DNA from: Neorhizobium sp. SOG26
Lineage (GTDB): Bacteria > Pseudomonadota > Alphaproteobacteria > Rhizobiales > Rhizobiaceae
Assembly: GCF_003491345.1 (NCBI RefSeq)
Contig: NZ_CP025513.1
Coordinates: forward strand, 248,001-312,000
Direction: 5' to 3'
DNA: 64,000 bases
This document shows, piece by piece, positions 33,808-42,751 of the stretch (the first letter of the stretch is position 1; each line of letters starts with the position of its first letter). The notes beneath the pieces were generated by a model, which saw only the letters and a list, made by a program, of their open reading frames with translations, did no database searches and was not told the origin of the DNA. The position numbers and the translations under genes were made by a program.

Positions 33808-34802
33808 CCAACCAGCGCAATGACGGGACAAACAACCGGTGGAGACTGGCGATCATCATCGTCAACTACCGCACTGCGGACTTGACCGTCGACTGCCTTG
33901 CATCCCTTGCCGCGCCGGCCACCGTACCTGACGGTACCTGCGTGATCGTCGTTGACGGAGGCTCGGGCGACGGATCTGCGCAGCGTATTGCCTCTGCCAT
34001 CGACGAAAACGGTTGGTCGAACATGGCCTGCCTGGCGCTCCAGGAGAACGGCGGCTTCGCCTATGGCAACAACCGGGGCATCGAATACGCCGCAGAGCGT
34101 TTTGGGGATCCCGACTATGTCCTTCTGCTCAATCCGGATACTGTCGCCCGCCCGATGAGCATCATCATGCTCGTCGGTTTCATGGATAACGAGCCGAGAG
34201 CCGGAATTGCCGGAAGCAGCCTTGAACACCCGGACGGGCGCAAGCAAGCATGCGCATTCCGCTTTCCATCCATCTCCAACGAATTCGAGGGTGAGGCGAA
34301 GCTTGGTCCCATCACTCGCCTCCTCGACCGCTGGCGGGTGGTGCCGGAGATGCCGCAGAAGCCCTCGCGCATCGACTGGGTCTCCGGGGCATGCATGATC
34401 ATGCGTTCCGACCTTCTACATGATGTCGGGCTTCTGGACGATCGCTTTTTCCTCTATTTTGAGGAAACCGATTTCTGTCTTCGCGCTGCCCGCGCCGGCT
34501 GGTCGTGCTGGCATGTGCCGCAGAGCCGGGTGGTTCACCTTGTGGGTCAGGCTACCGGTGTCACTCGGTACACGCGTCCGGCACGGCGCCCGCCCTACTG
34601 GTTCCAGTCTCGCAACCTTTACTTCCTGAAGAACCATGGTTTGCTCTACGCGAGCCTTGCAAATCTGGCGTGGCTATGCGGCCACCTTGTTTTCCGCTTG
34701 AGGGTGGTCATCGAACGCCGCCAGAGCGGCCTTCCGCCACACCTCCTGCTGGATTTCCTGCGTCATGTCGGCCTTGGCAGCAGGCGTGGGCTTTCGCCGT
34801 GA
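33804..34802 (+). CDS. GT2-family glycosyltransferase (rhamnosyltransferase-like)
   Basis: 332 residues starting at a GTG that overlaps the ATPase stop codon. GT2 signatures: RLAIIIVNYRTADLTVDCLA, VIVVDGGSGDGSA, QENGGFAYGNNRGIEYA, VLLLNPDTVARP (in place of D-x-D), then WVSGACMIMRSDLLHDVGLL and FFLYFEETDFCLRA (ED motif), the classic rhamnosyltransferase/WbbL-like pattern. It likely adds a deoxy-sugar to the EPS repeat unit. It is the last intact gene of the export operon, followed by a decayed segment. Confidence 0.88.
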   Translation: MTNQRNDGTNNRWRLAIIIVNYRTADLTVDCLASLAAPATVPDGTCVIVVDGGSGDGSAQRIASAIDENGWSNMACLALQENGGFAYGNNRGIEYAAERFGDPDYVLLLNPDTVARPMSIIMLVGFMDNEPRAGIAGSSLEHPDGRKQACAFRFPSISNEFEGEAKLGPITRLLDRWRVVPEMPQKPSRIDWVSGACMIMRSDLLHDVGLLDDRFFLYFEETDFCLRAARAGWSCWHVPQSRVVHLVGQATGVTRYTRPARRPPYWFQSRNLYFLKNHGLLYASLANLAWLCGHLVFRLRVVIERRQSGLPPHLLLDFLRHVGLGSRRGLSP

Positions 34803-34821
34803 CGCCCACATTACCCGATGC

Positions 34822-35721
34822 CTATAAGCTGGTCACGACGGCAATAGCTAGCGTCTCCGCCTTGTCGAGGTTCACCAACTCGGAAACAGCTGCCTCTAGG
34901 TTTATCCTCTTGGAAATGAGCTGCTGCGGTTTCATCTTGCCGGCGGTCAGCGTAGAAAGCATCGCGTCGTAGCGCCAAGCCTGCATGCCATGGCTGCCAT
35001 AGATTTCAAGCTCGTGGCCAATCACCTGCGCCATCGGAATTTGCGGTGTGGCATGCTCTCCAAGCATCAGGCCAACCTGCACATGCCGGCCGCGGCGTCG
35101 CAGGTTCTTGATGGAATTGAAGCAGGTCGCGGGGTGACCGAGCGCGTCGATGAAAACGTGGGCACCGCCCTTGGTGATCTCTCTGACCGCCTCGACGACA
35201 TCCGGCACGGAGTCCGCTTTGATTGGTTCCACTGCCCCGCACTGTCGTGCTAGGGCGATCTTATCTTCTGTCAGATTGATCCCGATGACGTTCGCACCGA
35301 GGGCGGTCGCGATCATGATTGCCGAAAGGCCGACGCCGCCGCAGCCATGAACTGTGACCAAGTCACCGGGGCCGGTACGGGCCTGGTCGGCGACGACGCG
35401 GAAGGAGGTGGCGAAGCGGCAGGTAAGGTTTGCAGCTGTGGCGTCGTCGATCTCTTCCGGAAGAGCCACAAGATCTGTATCGGCGGAATCGATCGCGACA
35501 TATTCCGGCGAACGAACCCCAGTGGGTAAAGCCCGGCTGGAACTGGCTCGGGCAGACCTGCTGGTTGCCAGAATGACGGAGCAATGGCCGCAGCCGGAGA
35601 CGAAAGGCACCGTGACGCGGTCGCCAACATTAAATCGCATCACGCCCTTGCCGGTCGCCACCACTTTGCCGGCCAGCTCGTGTCCCGGAACATGCGGCAG
35701 ACGAATACCACGTCGGGACAT
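34822..35721 (-). pseudogene. Zn-dependent alcohol dehydrogenase, truncated and double-frameshifted
   Basis: About 300 residues of medium-chain Zn-dependent dehydrogenase remain: LPHVPGHELAGKVVATGKGV, the NAD(P) loop VTVHGCGGVGLSAIMIATALG, and a C-terminus close to the family norm. The first 45-50 residues, with the catalytic cysteine region, are missing; the reading frame is cut at 35721. At about 35515-35600 the structural-zinc region is lost: the text reads SGCGHCSVILATSRSARASS, while the expected SGNQQVCPSQFQPGFTHWG, followed by SFA, appears in a neighbouring frame, so two compensating frameshifts occurred. It is almost certainly non-functional. Directly beyond the cut, a different broken operon starts in the opposite direction. 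Confidence 0.82.
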
Positions 35722-36503
35722 TTGACGGGCCGGTGCATGTGCTGAAGGGCATCAACCTTTCCGTCAATCGCGGCGACACGCTCGGCATCGTCGGTGAAAG
35801 CGGCTCCGGCAAGACGGTTCTGGTGCGTTCAGTTCTCGGCATCGGCCCGAGTAATTGCGAGGTTGTCGAAGGATCCATCTCCTTCGATGGCCAGGACATC
35901 ACAGCGCTGGCCCGAGAAGGACTGGACAAAGATCCGCGGGATCCACATCTTGATAATCTTCCAGGGCCCGATTACGTACCTGAACCCGCTTTCTTCGATC
36001 GGGCGGCAAATCTCGGACGTCATCTACGCACATGATAAGGCGGGCGGCAAAGGCGTTTCCTCGAAGACAGCACGCGGGCCCGAACCGAGGAGCTTCTCGA
36101 TCAGGTCGGTCTGCCGAACCCCTCGATGCTGTTCTCCCAATATCCGCATCAGTTGTCGGGCGGCATCCACCAGCGCGTGCTGATCGCCATGGCGCTCGCG
36201 GGCAAACCCGACCTCCTGATCGCCGACGAACCGACGACTGCGCTTGATGTGACCGTGCAGGCGCAGGTGCTCGATCTCATCAATTCCCTCGTCGAGAAGC
36301 TGAACCTTAGCGTCATCATGATCAGCCACGACATCGGTGCGATTGCCACCGTGGCGAAGCTCTGCGCCGTTATGTACAAAGGCGAGATTGTCGAGCAAGG
36401 CTTGACGCAGGACATCCTGAAGCGGCCGCAGCACCAATACACAAAGCGCCTACTGGCGGCGATTCCGGACATCAACCTCACGCCTAAAGGCCTGTGGCTC
36501 TAG
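35722..36503 (+). pseudogene. Oligopeptide-type ABC transporter ATPase (DppD/OppD-like), frameshifted
   Basis: Similarity begins at about 35730 (FDGPVHVLKGINLSVNRGDT) without a normal N-terminus. Walker A (GESGSGKT) is intact. Near 35935 the frame shifts (KIRGIHILIIFQGP then TYLNPLSSIG), and near 36060 it shifts back before NPSMLFSQYPHQLSGG, Walker B (LLIADEPTTALD) and the H-loop (MISHD). The two shifts compensate, so the middle of a translated product would be scrambled. It ends with a typical OppD/DppD tail (QHQYTKRLLAAIPD). The start is cut at the same junction that truncates the alcohol dehydrogenase. Confidence 0.8.
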
Positions 36504-37303
36504 CAGCCGCTCCAGAACGGGCTGCTCCGACCCACCTTCTTGAAGCGCGCAACCTCAGGAAAATCTACCGCCGCCAGTCCGGTGCCGAGGTCGTGGCGAT
36601 CAACTCCCTCGACCTTTCCGTAAGACCGGCGAGATCTTCGGCGTGGTCGGAGAAAGCGGCTCGGGCAAATCGACCCTGGCGCGGATGCTTCTGCGTCTCA
36701 TCGAGCCGACTTCCGGAGACGTGATCTTCAACGGCACCGATATCACCGGCCTTGCCGGCGAACCGTTGCGACAGCATATGCAGTTCGTCTTCCAGAACCC
36801 GCATTCGGCGCTGAACGGTCGCCACACCATCGGCGATGCAATCGGCGAGCCGCTGTGCATCCAGACTAACATGAGCCGCCGAGATATCGCGGCACGCACG
36901 GAAGCACTTCTCGACATCGTGCAACTGCCGAAGTTGTTCAAGTACCGCTACCCGCGCGAGCTATCCGGTGGACAGAAGCAGCGCGTCTGCGTTGCACGCG
37001 CGATCGCACTGAACCCGCGGCTGTTGATCCTCGACTAGCCGACCTCCGCCCTGCACATCTCCGTTCAGGCACAGGTACTCGAGTTCCTGCAGCAATTGCG
37101 CCGAGTTGAACCTGACCTATGTCTTCATTTCGCATGACTCGGTTATCCGCCAGATCTGTCAACGCACGATCGTCATGAAGCGCGGCGAGATCATCGAGCA
37201 GGGCGACGCGGAACAAACCTTCCTCGCTCCTCGCGAGGGCTACACCAAGGCGCTGATCGAGAGTGGCCGAAAGACATCGCAGGCTGCTATGATGAGAGCC
37301 TGA
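36494..37303 (+). pseudogene. Oligopeptide-type ABC transporter ATPase (DppF/OppF-like), frameshifted and stopped
   Basis: It begins MALAAAPERAAPTHLLEARN, RKIYRRQSG, then loses frame near 36620-36640; the continuation (VVGESGSGKSTLARMLLRL, LSGGQKQRVCVARA) is in another frame. A TAG at 37036-37038 replaces the Glu of the Walker B motif (LLILD, stop, PTSAL). A further frame change near 37105 precedes LNLTYVFISHDSVIRQICQ and ends at 37303. With the partner gene upstream it is the fossil of a di/oligopeptide importer operon; no permease or binding-protein gene is present here. Confidence 0.82.
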
Positions 37304-37329
37304 CAGAGGGTCTGAGCCATGCGACACTT

Positions 37330-38535
37330 TCAGGCTGGGTCCGCCTGCGCCATCAGCCTCTCGATCACGGCTGCCGAGTTCGAGACATTGTGCTTTTCGA
37401 GCGCGAGGCGGCGACCCGCATCCCCCTTCCTCAGCAGTTCCATGTCGCTGGCGAGAAGTGCCTCCCGCATCGCTCCGACCAAAGCCTCAACATCGCCTGC
37501 CGGCACCAGCCAGCCGTTATCCGGCCGAACGAGCTCCGGAATTCCCGCGATATAGGTAGCGATCACCGGTCGGCTCAGCGCGAGGCTCTCCATGAGGACA
37601 ACCGGCAGGCCCTCTGCGAAGCTCGGCAGAACAAGCGCCTTCGCCTTCAGAATTTCAGCCCGCACATCGTCCTGAGAAAGCGTTCCCGTCAGTTTCACCG
37701 TATCGCTAAGTCCGAGATGTTTCACCTGCTCTTCGATTTCCAAACGCAGCGGCCCGTCGCCAACCAGAACAAGTTCAAAATCCAGGTTCTCCGCTTTCAG
37801 CTGTGCCGCCGCCTGCACCAGGAGCAGATGGCCTTTCTGCTCCGATAGTCGGGCAATGCATACGAGGCGTTTCCCCGTTGCCGAGGATACCGTCCGATCC
37901 CGAAGATACTGCTCATCGAGGCCACAGCGGACAACGCAGATCTTTTTCCAGTCCGCCGACTTGGCCCAGCGCATCAACTGACTGCGGCCATATGAGCTGA
38001 CGGCCACGACAAACGAGGACACTCGGATCTTCTCGTAAAGGCTGAGCGCCTCGGGGCGATCGAACTCCTCCGGGCCGTGGACGGTGAAGCTGAAGCGCAC
38101 GCCACAGATCTGATGTGCAAACACGGCGACCGTGGCGGGATTGGTGCCGAAGTGCACATGCAGATGCTCAATCTTCTCTCGCAGGCACCAGTCGGCAAGA
38201 ATGGCAGCCTCCGCGAGATAGGCAAGGTGGACGAGGAGCCGTCCCTCTGAACCTCTTCCGAAAGAGAAAGCGCTTGCGGCGGCTCGAAAGAATGACGCGG
38301 GGCGCATGCATAGCACGCGGATTAAGCTGAGAGCGGCAGAGCCGGGTGCGGTTTTCAACAGCTGACGGGTGTTGGCCGCCTCCCGGAGATCCTCAGGGTT
38401 TTTCAGTTCGCCTTTGAAAGGACGCACGGCATATCGCCGAATGCTATGTCCCCTCTCTTCCAAAGCCGTGATTTCACGCCGGATGAACGTGTGGCTCGGT
38501 GCTGGATATTGATTGGTGAAATACGCGATACGCAT
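37330..38535 (-). CDS. GT4-family glycosyltransferase
   Basis: 401 residues from ATG 38535 (MRIAYFTNQYPAPSHTFIRR, a common GT4 opening); longer in-frame starts up to 38865 encode unrelated basic sequence and are rejected. The donor domain shows LVCIARLSEQKGHLLLVQAA, FELVLVGDGPLRLEIEEQVK, VKLTGTLSQDDVRAEI and FAEGLPVVLMESLALSRPVI (E-x7-E), and the tail RRLALEKHNVSNSAAVIERL is typical. The N-terminal acceptor half has HVHFGTNPATVAVFA. Presumed EPS repeat-unit assembly. It converges with the decayed ABC ATPase gene (26-base gap) and diverges from the GT2 gene at 38750. Confidence 0.88.
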   Translation of the reverse strand: MRIAYFTNQYPAPSHTFIRREITALEERGHSIRRYAVRPFKGELKNPEDLREAANTRQLLKTAPGSAALSLIRVLCMRPASFFRAAASAFSFGRGSEGRLLVHLAYLAEAAILADWCLREKIEHLHVHFGTNPATVAVFAHQICGVRFSFTVHGPEEFDRPEALSLYEKIRVSSFVVAVSSYGRSQLMRWAKSADWKKICVVRCGLDEQYLRDRTVSSATGKRLVCIARLSEQKGHLLLVQAAAQLKAENLDFELVLVGDGPLRLEIEEQVKHLGLSDTVKLTGTLSQDDVRAEILKAKALVLPSFAEGLPVVLMESLALSRPVIATYIAGIPELVRPDNGWLVPAGDVEALVGAMREALLASDMELLRKGDAGRRLALEKHNVSNSAAVIERLMAQADPA

Positions 38536-38749
38536 CTCCCTGGCGGCTCTCCTGTTCGGCAGTGTCGTTCTGCCATCCAAGTATAAGCCATGAGTCGCCA
38601 CCCGCTCAGTTCCACAAACAGACATCGCGGGCGAAGCCGCTTCCACCAAAGGGGTAAGTTTACAGGTATGGCAGAGAAAAAGGACTATCCGGCTGGCCCG
38701 GCGACCTTCAGTAATGCCGGATTTCGAATGACCGCATCGAGGTAACGCA

Positions 38750-39802
38750 ATGGATGCTCTCAAAATGCCTGCCTCACGGAAAGACGGTAGCTCTGCCGGC
38801 ATCGGCATCGTGGTCATCGGCAGAAACGAAGGGAAGCGTCTGCTCAACTGCCTGCGATCCGTCAAGGATCACAGCCGCCATGTCGTCTATGTGGACTCCG
38901 GTTCGTCTGACGGAAGCGTCGACGCTGCCACATCGCTTTGCGCGAGGGTAGTTTGTCTGGACATGACGACGCCGTTCACTGCTGCGCGCGCGCGCAATAC
39001 CGGCTTTCATGCTTTGATGCAGATCCGGCCGGAGACGGAGTTCGTCCAGTTCGTGGATGGGGATTGCCGGCTGGATCCGAAATGGCTTGATGAAGCGGCT
39101 ACATTTTTGGCAGCCCATCCGGATCTAGCACTGGTCTTCGGCCGTCGCCGCGAGATCTACCCAAATGTAACCATCTACAATACCCTGTGCGACCGCGAGT
39201 GGGACGGCCCGGCGGGTGAAGCTATCGAATGCGGCGGTGACGTGCTGATCAGAACGAGTGCCCTGAAGGATGTCGGCGGCTACCTGGATGATCTGATCGG
39301 TGGGGAAGAACCGGAACTGTGCGTCCGGCTGCGAACCGCAGGCTGGAAGATCTGGCGGCTTCCGGTGGAGATGACGCGGCACGATGCCGCGATCACCCGC
39401 TTTAGCCAGTGGTGGCGCAGAAGCGTCCGTTGCGGACATGCTTATGCACAGGTCTCCAGCCTCCACAGTCGATCGCCGTTCCGGATCTGGAGTCGAAATG
39501 TCAGACGCAGCGTTGTCTGGGGCGGATTGATCCCTTTCATCGCCGTCGGCGGCTGCGCCCTGCACCCGGCAAGCCTCGCTCTCCTCGCAATCTACCCGCT
39601 CCAAGTGATCCGTCTTGCGAGACGCGCGACGGCAGAAGATCCCATACGGTGGCAACAGGCCGCGTTTGCGGTGGCGGGTAAATTTCCGGAGTTTCAGGGG
39701 ATCGTCCAGTTCCACCTCAATCGACTACTCGGCCGTCACCAGATACTTATCGAATACAAAGAGCCTCTTCCGGCACTGGATCAGCCCTGCCGCTTGGGGT
39801 GA
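38750..39802 (+). CDS. GT2-family glycosyltransferase
   Basis: 350 residues. GT2 motifs: GIGIVVIGRNEGKRLLNCLR, HVVYVDSGSSDGSVDAAT, FTAARARNTGF, VQFVDGDCRLDPKW (D-x-D), GGDVLIRTSALKDVGGYLDD and GEEPELCVRLR (ED). About 250-300 are hydrophobic, suggesting membrane association. Same style as succinoglycan-type GT2 enzymes (ExoM/ExoO-like), but donor and linkage are not deducible. The start is ATG 38750 near AGGTAACGCA; the next gene is a small membrane protein 115 bases downstream. Confidence 0.88.
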   Translation: MDALKMPASRKDGSSAGIGIVVIGRNEGKRLLNCLRSVKDHSRHVVYVDSGSSDGSVDAATSLCARVVCLDMTTPFTAARARNTGFHALMQIRPETEFVQFVDGDCRLDPKWLDEAATFLAAHPDLALVFGRRREIYPNVTIYNTLCDREWDGPAGEAIECGGDVLIRTSALKDVGGYLDDLIGGEEPELCVRLRTAGWKIWRLPVEMTRHDAAITRFSQWWRRSVRCGHAYAQVSSLHSRSPFRIWSRNVRRSVVWGGLIPFIAVGGCALHPASLALLAIYPLQVIRLARRATAEDPIRWQQAAFAVAGKFPEFQGIVQFHLNRLLGRHQILIEYKEPLPALDQPCRLG

Positions 39803-39917
39803 AGCCGCGTTCATTGCATCAGGCGGCCTCTGATGATTTCGAAACGTTTCGTGACGCTCTTGGCGAAGAAGATTGCGTGCCGGGCCCAACTCATCGCAGC
39901 ACCTACAATTGGTTTAA

Positions 39918-40280
39918 ATGGTGATAATAAGGATATTCAAATTGCTGGCGTGGGCCGCTTTGGCGTTGATCGTCTTCGTGACGGTCGCCCCCATCGAATT
40001 CAGACCACATGATCTCTTGCCCGTGGAAATAAACCGGGTACTGGCGTTTGCCGTTATGGCGATGCTCTTCGCTGTTGCCTATCCAAGACGTATTCCGCTC
40101 TTGGCCGTGACGCTGATCGCTTGCGCGGGGTTGATCGAAGCTATGCAGCTTCTTTCGCCGTCACGTCATGCTCATTTCAATGATGCCGTTGTGAAGGCAA
40201 GCGGAGCCGTACTCGGTGTCGGCATTGGCTGGGCGCTAAACCATCTGGTGAGGACACGGCGCCTCCGATTATCGCAATAG
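39918..40280 (+). CDS. Small VanZ-like membrane protein
   Basis: 120 residues with four predicted membrane segments (LLAWAALALIVFVTVAPIEF; VLAFAVMAMLFAVAYP; LLAVTLIACAGLIEAMQL; AVLGVGIGWALNHLV). The E-x-x-Q-x2-SPSRHAHFNDAV pattern after the third segment (about residues 74-92) is typical of VanZ-like proteins found in EPS loci. The specific function is not known. No strong ribosome-binding site precedes ATG 39918. It lies immediately before the IS5-type remnant. Confidence 0.72.
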   Translation: MVIIRIFKLLAWAALALIVFVTVAPIEFRPHDLLPVEINRVLAFAVMAMLFAVAYPRRIPLLAVTLIACAGLIEAMQLLSPSRHAHFNDAVVKASGAVLGVGIGWALNHLVRTRRLRLSQ

Positions 40281-40351
40281 CGGTACCGCCAGCTCTCCAT
40301 GCTGCTCTGATGGTTGACGTGGAACTTCGATCCACTGAAGCAGTGGTGCTA

Positions 40352-41183
40352 GGGTATGTACTCATAAAAGGGGTTCCTTGTGAGGACCGTTCACGATTCA
40401 AACTTCGAGGGAGGTTTTTGCATGGCACGGTTCGACCTTACTGATCGGGAATGGGTGCTGATGGCGCCGCTTCTTCCCAATAAACCCGTGGCGTGGCGCG
40501 GGCGGATGATAGGCGCGTTCTGAACGCGATCTTCTATATCTTGCGAACCGGCTCACCGTGGCGTGACCTTCCGGAGCGATACGGCCCTTACACGACGGCC
40601 TACAATCGCTATAACTGGTGGGCCAAGGCGGGCGTGTGGCTGCGGGTCTTTGAGGCGCTCGCAGCCACACGCCCCGGTCAATGTAGTTGATCGATTCCTC
40701 CATCGTGCGCGCCCACCAACACGCCGCCGGTGGTAAAAAGGGGGCCCCGATCACGCCATCGGCCGCTCTCGTGGAGGATTGACCACCAAGCTTCATGTTG
40801 TGGTCGACGAACGGCGCTTGCCGGTTCGGCTCGGGTTGACGCAGGGGCAGGCTTCTGACAAGGCCGCCGCGCCCTGCCTACTCGAAGGGCTTCCTTCGGC
40901 GTCTGTCGTCATCGCCAATCGTGGTTACGACTGGCAGCACCCTAATCGACCTCGTTCGACAACGCGGCGGCGAGGCCCACATCCCAACCCAGCGCGACCG
41001 CAGGGTCCAAAGGTCAGTCGACCCAAGCCTCTACCATCCGCGCAATCTTGTCGAACGCTTCTTCTGCAAACTGAACACTTCAGAAGGCTCACCACCCGCT
41101 ACGACAAGCTCGCTGCTAACTTCCTTGCTGCAGTCGCTCTCGCCTCGGCAAGACTGTGGATGCGTATTTATGAGCCCACTACC
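40352..41183 (+). mobile_element. Decayed IS5-family element with terminal inverted repeats
   Basis: Imperfect inverted repeats bound about 832 bases: GGGTATGTACTCATAAA at the left (40352) and the complement of GGTAGTGGGCTCATAAA at the right (ending 41183). Each end is flanked by TA (40350-40351 and 41184-41185), the dinucleotide duplication expected for IS427-group IS5 elements. The transposase inside is broken. The right end lies 11 bases from the stop codon of the polymerase gene at 41195. Confidence 0.78.
40421..41180 (+). pseudogene. IS5-family transposase, multiply frameshifted
   Basis: Starts MARFDLTDREWVLMAPLLPN; the frame breaks near 40505 (RMIGAF then stop) and continues in another as RRVLNAIFYILRTGSPWRDL, PERYGPYTTAYNRYNWW. 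It breaks again around 40680-40770, and resumes as TTKLHVVVDERRLPVRLGL, QASDKAAAPCLLEGL, VVIANRGYDW; the last part (RDRRVQRSVDPSLYHPRNLV, ERFFCKLN) lies in yet another frame. At least three shifts make it inactive. The DDE-type core and family are clear. Confidence 0.8.
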
Positions 41184-41194
41184 TAGCGCATCGG

Positions 41195-42700
41195 CTATTG
41201 CCGGAAGCCGCTCAGGACCCGCATTTCGAGAGCGGGAGTACGAATAACCTCTCTGCGCAGCCTCGGCAAAGCTGCGCAAATCCCCGCGAATGCCCAGTAG
41301 ATGGACGGAATGACCGATACGCTGCTGACCGTCACGATCGTGAACAACATGGCTACCAGCAGAGCAAAGAGACCCGCGTAGTTGATGCTTGGCTCGTGTG
41401 ACGTCGGGCTTGCCGCCCTGGTGAAGAGTGAGGCGCCCAGTGTCAAGAAAAAGATGACGAAGAGAAACAATCCGACAAGGCCAAACTCCAGGGCGATCTG
41501 CAGATACGAGTTGACGACGTCGATGATCCCCTGCCCCTGAATCATCCTTTGCATCTCCGGCTCCTCCAGAAATGTCAGAGAGCCGAAGAAGGGGTACCGC
41601 TGGATGACGATCAATGCATTTGCCAGAAGGTCGGACCTATAGGCTTCGCTTCCCGGATCGCTGGAGCCGATGAATGGAAGGAGGTCGATAAAGCGGCTGA
41701 ATCGCGCCGGCCAAGCATAAGCCGCGCCGGCAACCAGCGGCATGGCGCAAACTAAGACCTTCAAGGCAGTCTTGGGATAAGCCGCAAGCGCCACAAAGGC
41801 GAAAACCGCAGAGCCCAGCCAGGGGCCTCGTGAGAGGCTGGACATCAGCCCGACCAACAGAATACCCAGTCCTACGTAAGTCCATTTGGAGAAACTGAGC
41901 CTCGTCCTGAGGGTCATGAGGCAGCCGATGCCCGCCATGCACGCAAACCCAAACGCGATTGGCTCTATGGCCGTGGCGGAGGCGCGCAGCATGCTGTCTC
42001 GGAGAAGATACGGTGTGGCTACGATGACTTCCCATTGCTGGACGACCTGATTGTAGAGGCGCCATCCCTTCCGCATTTCGAAGGCTCCCACCGCAGCAAG
42101 CGGCATTGCCGCGACTGCGAACGCAAGAAGCGCCCTGTTCAGATCTTTGGCCGATCGGATCCCGCGGCTGAACACGAAATACGGAAGCAGGATCACTGTA
42201 AAATAGCCGAGCATCCCCCGGAGGACCGAGCTCAGCCCATAGCGCCAGGACAGCGCAGAAAGCAGGACGTAGTACGACACGATACATGTATCCAGGAACG
42301 TGGCCTGGCGGTTCTTGGCGTCCATCCACAGGTGGTGGGCAATGGGCAGGAGGATGAGTAGCGCGAGCAGTTTCGGCGGGTTGAGTTCGATGATAGAGTT
42401 GAAGACGCCGGGTATTCCAAGCCCCATCGACACGCATGGCGCGACAAACATCAATATGATGTAGAAAAAGATCGGCTGCTTGGCGCAACGATGGATATAG
42501 ACGCTCACCAACAGGATCATGGCAACGAACGCCAGGAAGCTGCTCGACAGAAAGGTTGCAAAGGTCGTGGCGATCCAGCAATTCCGCCACCGACGGAATT
42601 CGTCCTTGTCGACGAGCGGCCCGGCAATTTTCTCGGCGACGAAGAAGACAGGAATCGAGAGCCCCAGGATGTAGATCAGCGCTCGCGCATATTCAGGCAT
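41195..42700 (-). CDS. Wzy-type polymerase / O-antigen-ligase-family membrane protein
   Basis: 501 residues from ATG 42700, which has AAGGGT 7 bases upstream; an upstream GTG (42724) is weaker. About 11-12 hydrophobic segments and a hydrophilic loop late in the protein (SSDPGSEAYRSDLLANALIV, then FFGSLTFLEEPEMQRMIQG), with GLMSSLSRGPWLGSAVFAFV as the O-antigen ligase-like signature (R-G-P-W). Expected role: periplasmic polymerisation of the lipid-linked EPS repeat. It complements the flippase (4535) and chain-length/export proteins (30190-33807). The catalytic glycosyl-transfer residues cannot be assigned. Confidence 0.85.
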   Translation of the reverse strand: MPEYARALIYILGLSIPVFFVAEKIAGPLVDKDEFRRWRNCWIATTFATFLSSSFLAFVAMILLVSVYIHRCAKQPIFFYIILMFVAPCVSMGLGIPGVFNSIIELNPPKLLALLILLPIAHHLWMDAKNRQATFLDTCIVSYYVLLSALSWRYGLSSVLRGMLGYFTVILLPYFVFSRGIRSAKDLNRALLAFAVAAMPLAAVGAFEMRKGWRLYNQVVQQWEVIVATPYLLRDSMLRASATAIEPIAFGFACMAGIGCLMTLRTRLSFSKWTYVGLGILLVGLMSSLSRGPWLGSAVFAFVALAAYPKTALKVLVCAMPLVAGAAYAWPARFSRFIDLLPFIGSSDPGSEAYRSDLLANALIVIQRYPFFGSLTFLEEPEMQRMIQGQGIIDVVNSYLQIALEFGLVGLFLFVIFFLTLGASLFTRAASPTSHEPSINYAGLFALLVAMLFTIVTVSSVSVIPSIYWAFAGICAALPRLRREVIRTPALEMRVLSGFRQ

Positions 42701-42751
42701 CGTGAGACCCTTGCCCTGTACCACGGAAAGCGGCAGTCGCGTTGACGGGGA

